From NCBI RefSeq assembly GCF_000611645.1, contig NW_014013251.1, positions 1 to 24,121 of the forward strand: a DNA stretch of 24,121 bases, in the 5' to 3' direction. Positions 21,182 to 24,121 of this stretch are shown here, one piece after another. Position 1 is the first letter of the stretch; each line of letters starts with the position of its first letter. A program made the translations under genes and the position numbers. The notes under the pieces are model-generated. The model was not told the origin of the DNA, did no database searches, and saw only the letters and a program-made list of their open reading frames with translations. The DNA is from Monoraphidium neglectum. Taxonomy: Eukaryota > Chlorophyta > Chlorophyceae > Sphaeropleales > Selenastraceae.

Positions 21182-23940
21182 GGAGGGGGGTGTTTGGCGG
21201 TGAAAGGCGTGAAGGAGTTTAAGGGCGGTGCGGGGCGAGCCGGTGGCGCAGACGCGCCGAGGCCGCGCAAGGTCTGAGGCCGGCTGGACGGATCGGCGTA
21301 GAAGCAGAGCGTCTGAAAGCCTATCCCTGACCCCATCAACGTGCAAAACCAGTTGACGACGCTGTGCGACCTCAGGGTACAGCCCAAAATCCCTCCCCCA
21401 TAACCCTGGTCAAACACAGTCAAACCACCCCGCGCAAAACCTCGGTCGAGCTCGGTCAAACGCGGTCAAATTTGGTCAACCCACCGGCAGCCCGTAGTAC
21501 AGGATGCCCATGAGGATGCCGACCCAGGCAAAGGTCAGCGTCCGCCCGGCGACGTCGAAGGGGTTGCGCGTGATGGACAGGAGCTCGCGCCCGAAAAGCG
21601 TCTTGTACTGGGAGAACGCGTTGGACGCAAAGTGGGCGGCCTTGACGGGCGCCTTGGCGTCGTCGCCGCCCTTGGCGTCGCCCTCGCCGCCGGTGAGGCC
21701 GCTCTGCTGCAGGTAGTGCGCCTGCGGGTGAGGTTTAGGGTACCCGCGCGGCGCGGGCGAGGACGGCGTGTTGGGTTGAGGTATGCTTCTTGTGCAGCAG
21801 GTGAATTCAAGATCGCATCGCGCGTTGTCAAAGGGTGGTGTGCAAAGCTTGTTGGGGCAGTAGCATGGGCATACAAGGGGGCGCCGCCGAGCATCTGCCT
21901 CTAGGGTGCAGACGCAGCTGCTTGTTTGAAGGCGACGCGGGCGGCGCCAGGCATGTGTGTGCATGGGATGAGATGCAATAAGCCGGCCGAAACCCGCGGC
22001 GGGGCTCAAAAGCCAGTGGGGTCGTCTAAGCCTGCGGGCAGGTGGTGCGGCGGCGGCGCACCTTGAAGGCGGCGGATGCGGCCAGCAGCTCGTCCCTGTT
22101 TGTGATGGTGTGGCCGTAGAAGCGCGGCGGCTTGGCGAAGCCGATGGCCACCAGGTCCAGCGCCCTGATTATTGGTGGTGCGGGATATAAGGTCAAGGAG
22201 GGAGCATGGCGAATAGTAAGAGGGTGACGATGAAAGGGAGCTTGGCGGGTTGCACAGGGCTCGGCCGGACACAGCAGGTGTGAGACGCACTTGAAGACCC
22301 TGTGGCCGGCAGCCAGCGCCCCAACTGAACATCAATCCTGAATTTGAGCAGTGATCAAGGACCACATAGAAGCCACGCGGCCCTAGAGATGCTCTAGCAC
22401 TCCACCGCTCGGAGCGGGCGCCGCATAGGATATGGGGGACCGGCGTGAGCCCTTGAGAACGCGATCGCCCTCGACTCCCACCGCTTCCCCTTGGAAAAAA
22501 ACGTACTGCCTGCCCCCCACGCACCAGTCAGAGGGCACGCCGTGGAGGTTTGGGTCGTAGTTGTACCCCAGGGACCCAAACCAGGGCGTGATGCCCTCCC
22601 TGGGCCCGTGGTACATGAGGCGGCCGCTGGCCAGCAGCGTGACGGCGTCGAACATGAGCCAGATGGCGGAGCGCGGCTGGTGGATGGAGGCGATGACGAC
22701 GTGGTTCTGCTCGCGTGCCATGCGCTTGAGGTAGCCCATGACCTGTGTTGTTGGGGGGGGGGGGCGGCGGTGCGGAAAATGCATTGGTGCGGTGGGACGT
22801 GGAATCAAAGTGCGAAATTCAAGTGTGCATTCCGAGGCAGAGAGCTGTAGGGGATTGAACACGGTGCATCAGGCAGGCAGGTTGGGGGTTGCCACATCGG
22901 GCGCCCCTCGCTGAACAAAAAGAGGATTTCGAAGGCCTGGGCGCGTGATCCCCTCGACTGCACGCAGTGTGTCTGCTGGCGCGTCAATGGCTCATCATGC
23001 TCTGTTACCAGCCGCGTCCTTGCCACACCAGCTCCCTGCGCCCCCAGATCACCCGTTCGATCCCCCTGGGAGTCGTGTCTTTTTGCCCACCGTGAGCGCG
23101 GCGAATGAGTCCAGCCCCGAGGTCGGCTCGTCCAGGAAAAGCACCGACGGCGCCGCGAGAATGCCGGTCGCGATCGCCAGGCGGCGCCGCTCGCCGCCGC
23201 TCAGGCCGCGCATCATGAGGCCGCCGGGCAGCGTGCCGCCGACGATGGTGCGGTGGGCGTGGGCGAGGCCGACCTCAGAGAGCACCTGCCGCGCGGGGGC
23301 GGACGCGTGCGCCGAGGTTGCGTTGGCCGGGGGTGCGAGTGACTACAATTTGATCAAGCCGACGTCACCACGACACCCGGTTTGGTGTTCAGGGTCCCAA
23401 CACGGCCGGGGTATGCAAAACCGATGAACGCCCTGTGCCTCAAGGCAGGCTGACCGACAAGATTGCGGCGGTGCCCGAGTGAGTCGACGGGTGCGGCTTT
23501 GGTGATTGACTGCTTTTGTTTTGAGCCCTCGCACCTCGCGGATGCGCTCCTGGCGCCGCTTGTTGGTCCACTTCCCGGGCAGGATGATCTGTGGGGGGGA
23601 GGGGGGGGGGCAGCAGGGATACAGCGGGCGGACGCGCTCCAAGTGGGCGTGGGCCTCGGAGGATGCGTGGACCCAGGCAGCCACGACCACACGGACGGCG
23701 CGCGACACGAGATGACCGCAGCTGCCGAACGTCTCAACCCCCGCCGCGGGCGCCGGCGGCATGCGCCTCCAGGAGGGCGTGCACCGCCTTACAGAACGCT
23801 CGGACGCCCTCTGTACCGCCGCATCAGCATCCATGGGGCCGCCATTGGCAGCGGGTCTATGTGGGTTTTGTACCGCGGCCCACCTGAGCGTAGAAGTCCA
23901 TGACCTCCCAGGTGGTCATGGTGGGCACAAAGTTGTCCTC
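18871..23940 (-). CDS. ABCG-family half-transporter, 3' part (twelve exons; 5' end beyond window)
   Basis: Exons from 5' to 3': 23940-23884, 23588-23535, 23285-23091, 22742-22525, 22164-22062, 21721-21485, 21118-20951, 20695-20552, 20170-20057, 19739-19687, 19451-19325, 19053-18871. They join in frame to 550 residues plus stop. Order by residue: [17 protein letters not shown] (after the Q-loop, 1-17); signature LSGGERRR (65-72); Walker B VLFLDEP (85-91); SGLDS D-loop (93-97); IHQPRS H-loop (His 123); then six predicted membrane helices (about 270-288, 297-320, 350-368, 378-391, 407-428, 520-545). ATP-binding domain before membrane domain is the ABCG/WBC order. These pumps export lipids, sterols or small molecules; the substrate cannot be told. 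Walker A lies off the right edge. All introns are GT-AG except one GC-AG (20950-20696). Confidence 0.88.
19080..19119. repeat. (TG)n microsatellite in the last transporter intron
   Basis: A TG run with one TA interruption, 27 nt upstream (on the minus strand) of the 3' splice site at 19053. Confidence 0.85.
20696..20950 (-). other. GC-AG intron of the transporter gene
   Basis: The frame needs the join [11 protein letters not shown] | ITAITPFQ. The only boundary giving this is GCAAAG|GCGCGC with acceptor ACCCAG|ATCACG. The GT sites just downstream are in phase 2 and would break the frame. Confidence 0.65.
21127..21178. repeat. (TG)26 microsatellite in a transporter intron
   Basis: On the minus strand it is a (CA)n tract ending just before CCGCCGCAG, the 3' splice site of the exon starting at 21118. 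Confidence 0.9.
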
Positions 23941-24121
23941 CTGCGGTGTGGAGCAGTGCGTCGGTGTGCGGTGTGTGGTTGTGTGGTTGGGGAATAGGAA
24001 GTGTACGGAAAGAAAGAGTGTCCATGCTTGGGGATGTCAGAGAGGCGGGAGCGACGGCGACAACCCGGTCCACATGCAACTGTCCACAGCCGCCCGTCCC
24101 CGCACACGCGGTGCCCCATCC

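Noticed and set aside
23941..24121. A further transporter exon at the right edge
   Set aside because: The minus-strand sequence before the exon at 23940 is CA- and C-rich intron-like, and no Walker A or other ABCG motif is visible.

Overview
The window looks like nuclear DNA of a GC-rich green alga, most likely a Chlorella-like trebouxiophyte. The grounds are very GC-rich coding sequence, many short GT-AG introns with C-rich or CA-rich 3' ends, TGTAA motifs after stop codons (the usual green-algal polyadenylation signal), long CAG and TG microsatellites, and plant-like protein families. The genus is inferred, not shown.

Layout. (1) 1-708, plus strand: the last two exons of a proteasome-type ubiquitin C-terminal hydrolase (UCH37/UCHL5). 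(2) 1317-1778, plus: a small secreted protein of unknown function. (3) About 2115-16055, plus: five tandem head-to-tail units of roughly 2.3-2.9 kb (the first is longer because of an insertion). Each carries one intronless gene for a poly-Ser / F-box-like / 27-residue 'CPW' ankyrin-like repeat protein. The five paralogs carry 7, 9, 8, 8 and 6 repeats. Copy 2 has a frameshift in a G8 run, and copy 5 has ACG where the other four have ATG. Unit 1 carries a 708-bp DNA-transposon-like insertion with inverted ends and a TA target duplication. A gene-less remnant of a sixth unit follows at about 16056-16440. (4) 16769-17356, plus: a diverged paralog of the small secreted protein, so the two paralogs bracket the F-box array. 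(5) 17357-18870: no convincing gene. (6) 18871-23940, minus: the last twelve exons of an ABCG half-transporter; its Walker A exons lie beyond the right edge.

How the genes might relate. F-box proteins usually join substrates to SCF ubiquitin ligases through Skp1, so the array looks like an expanding family of substrate adaptors whose ankyrin-like part varies in length and in a few positions per repeat. The neighbouring UCH37-like gene is also in the ubiquitin pathway, but nothing here shows a functional link. The array is the most unusual part of the window: paralogs at different stages of change, with variable repeat number, variable Ser tract, a frameshift, a lost start and a transposon in one leader.
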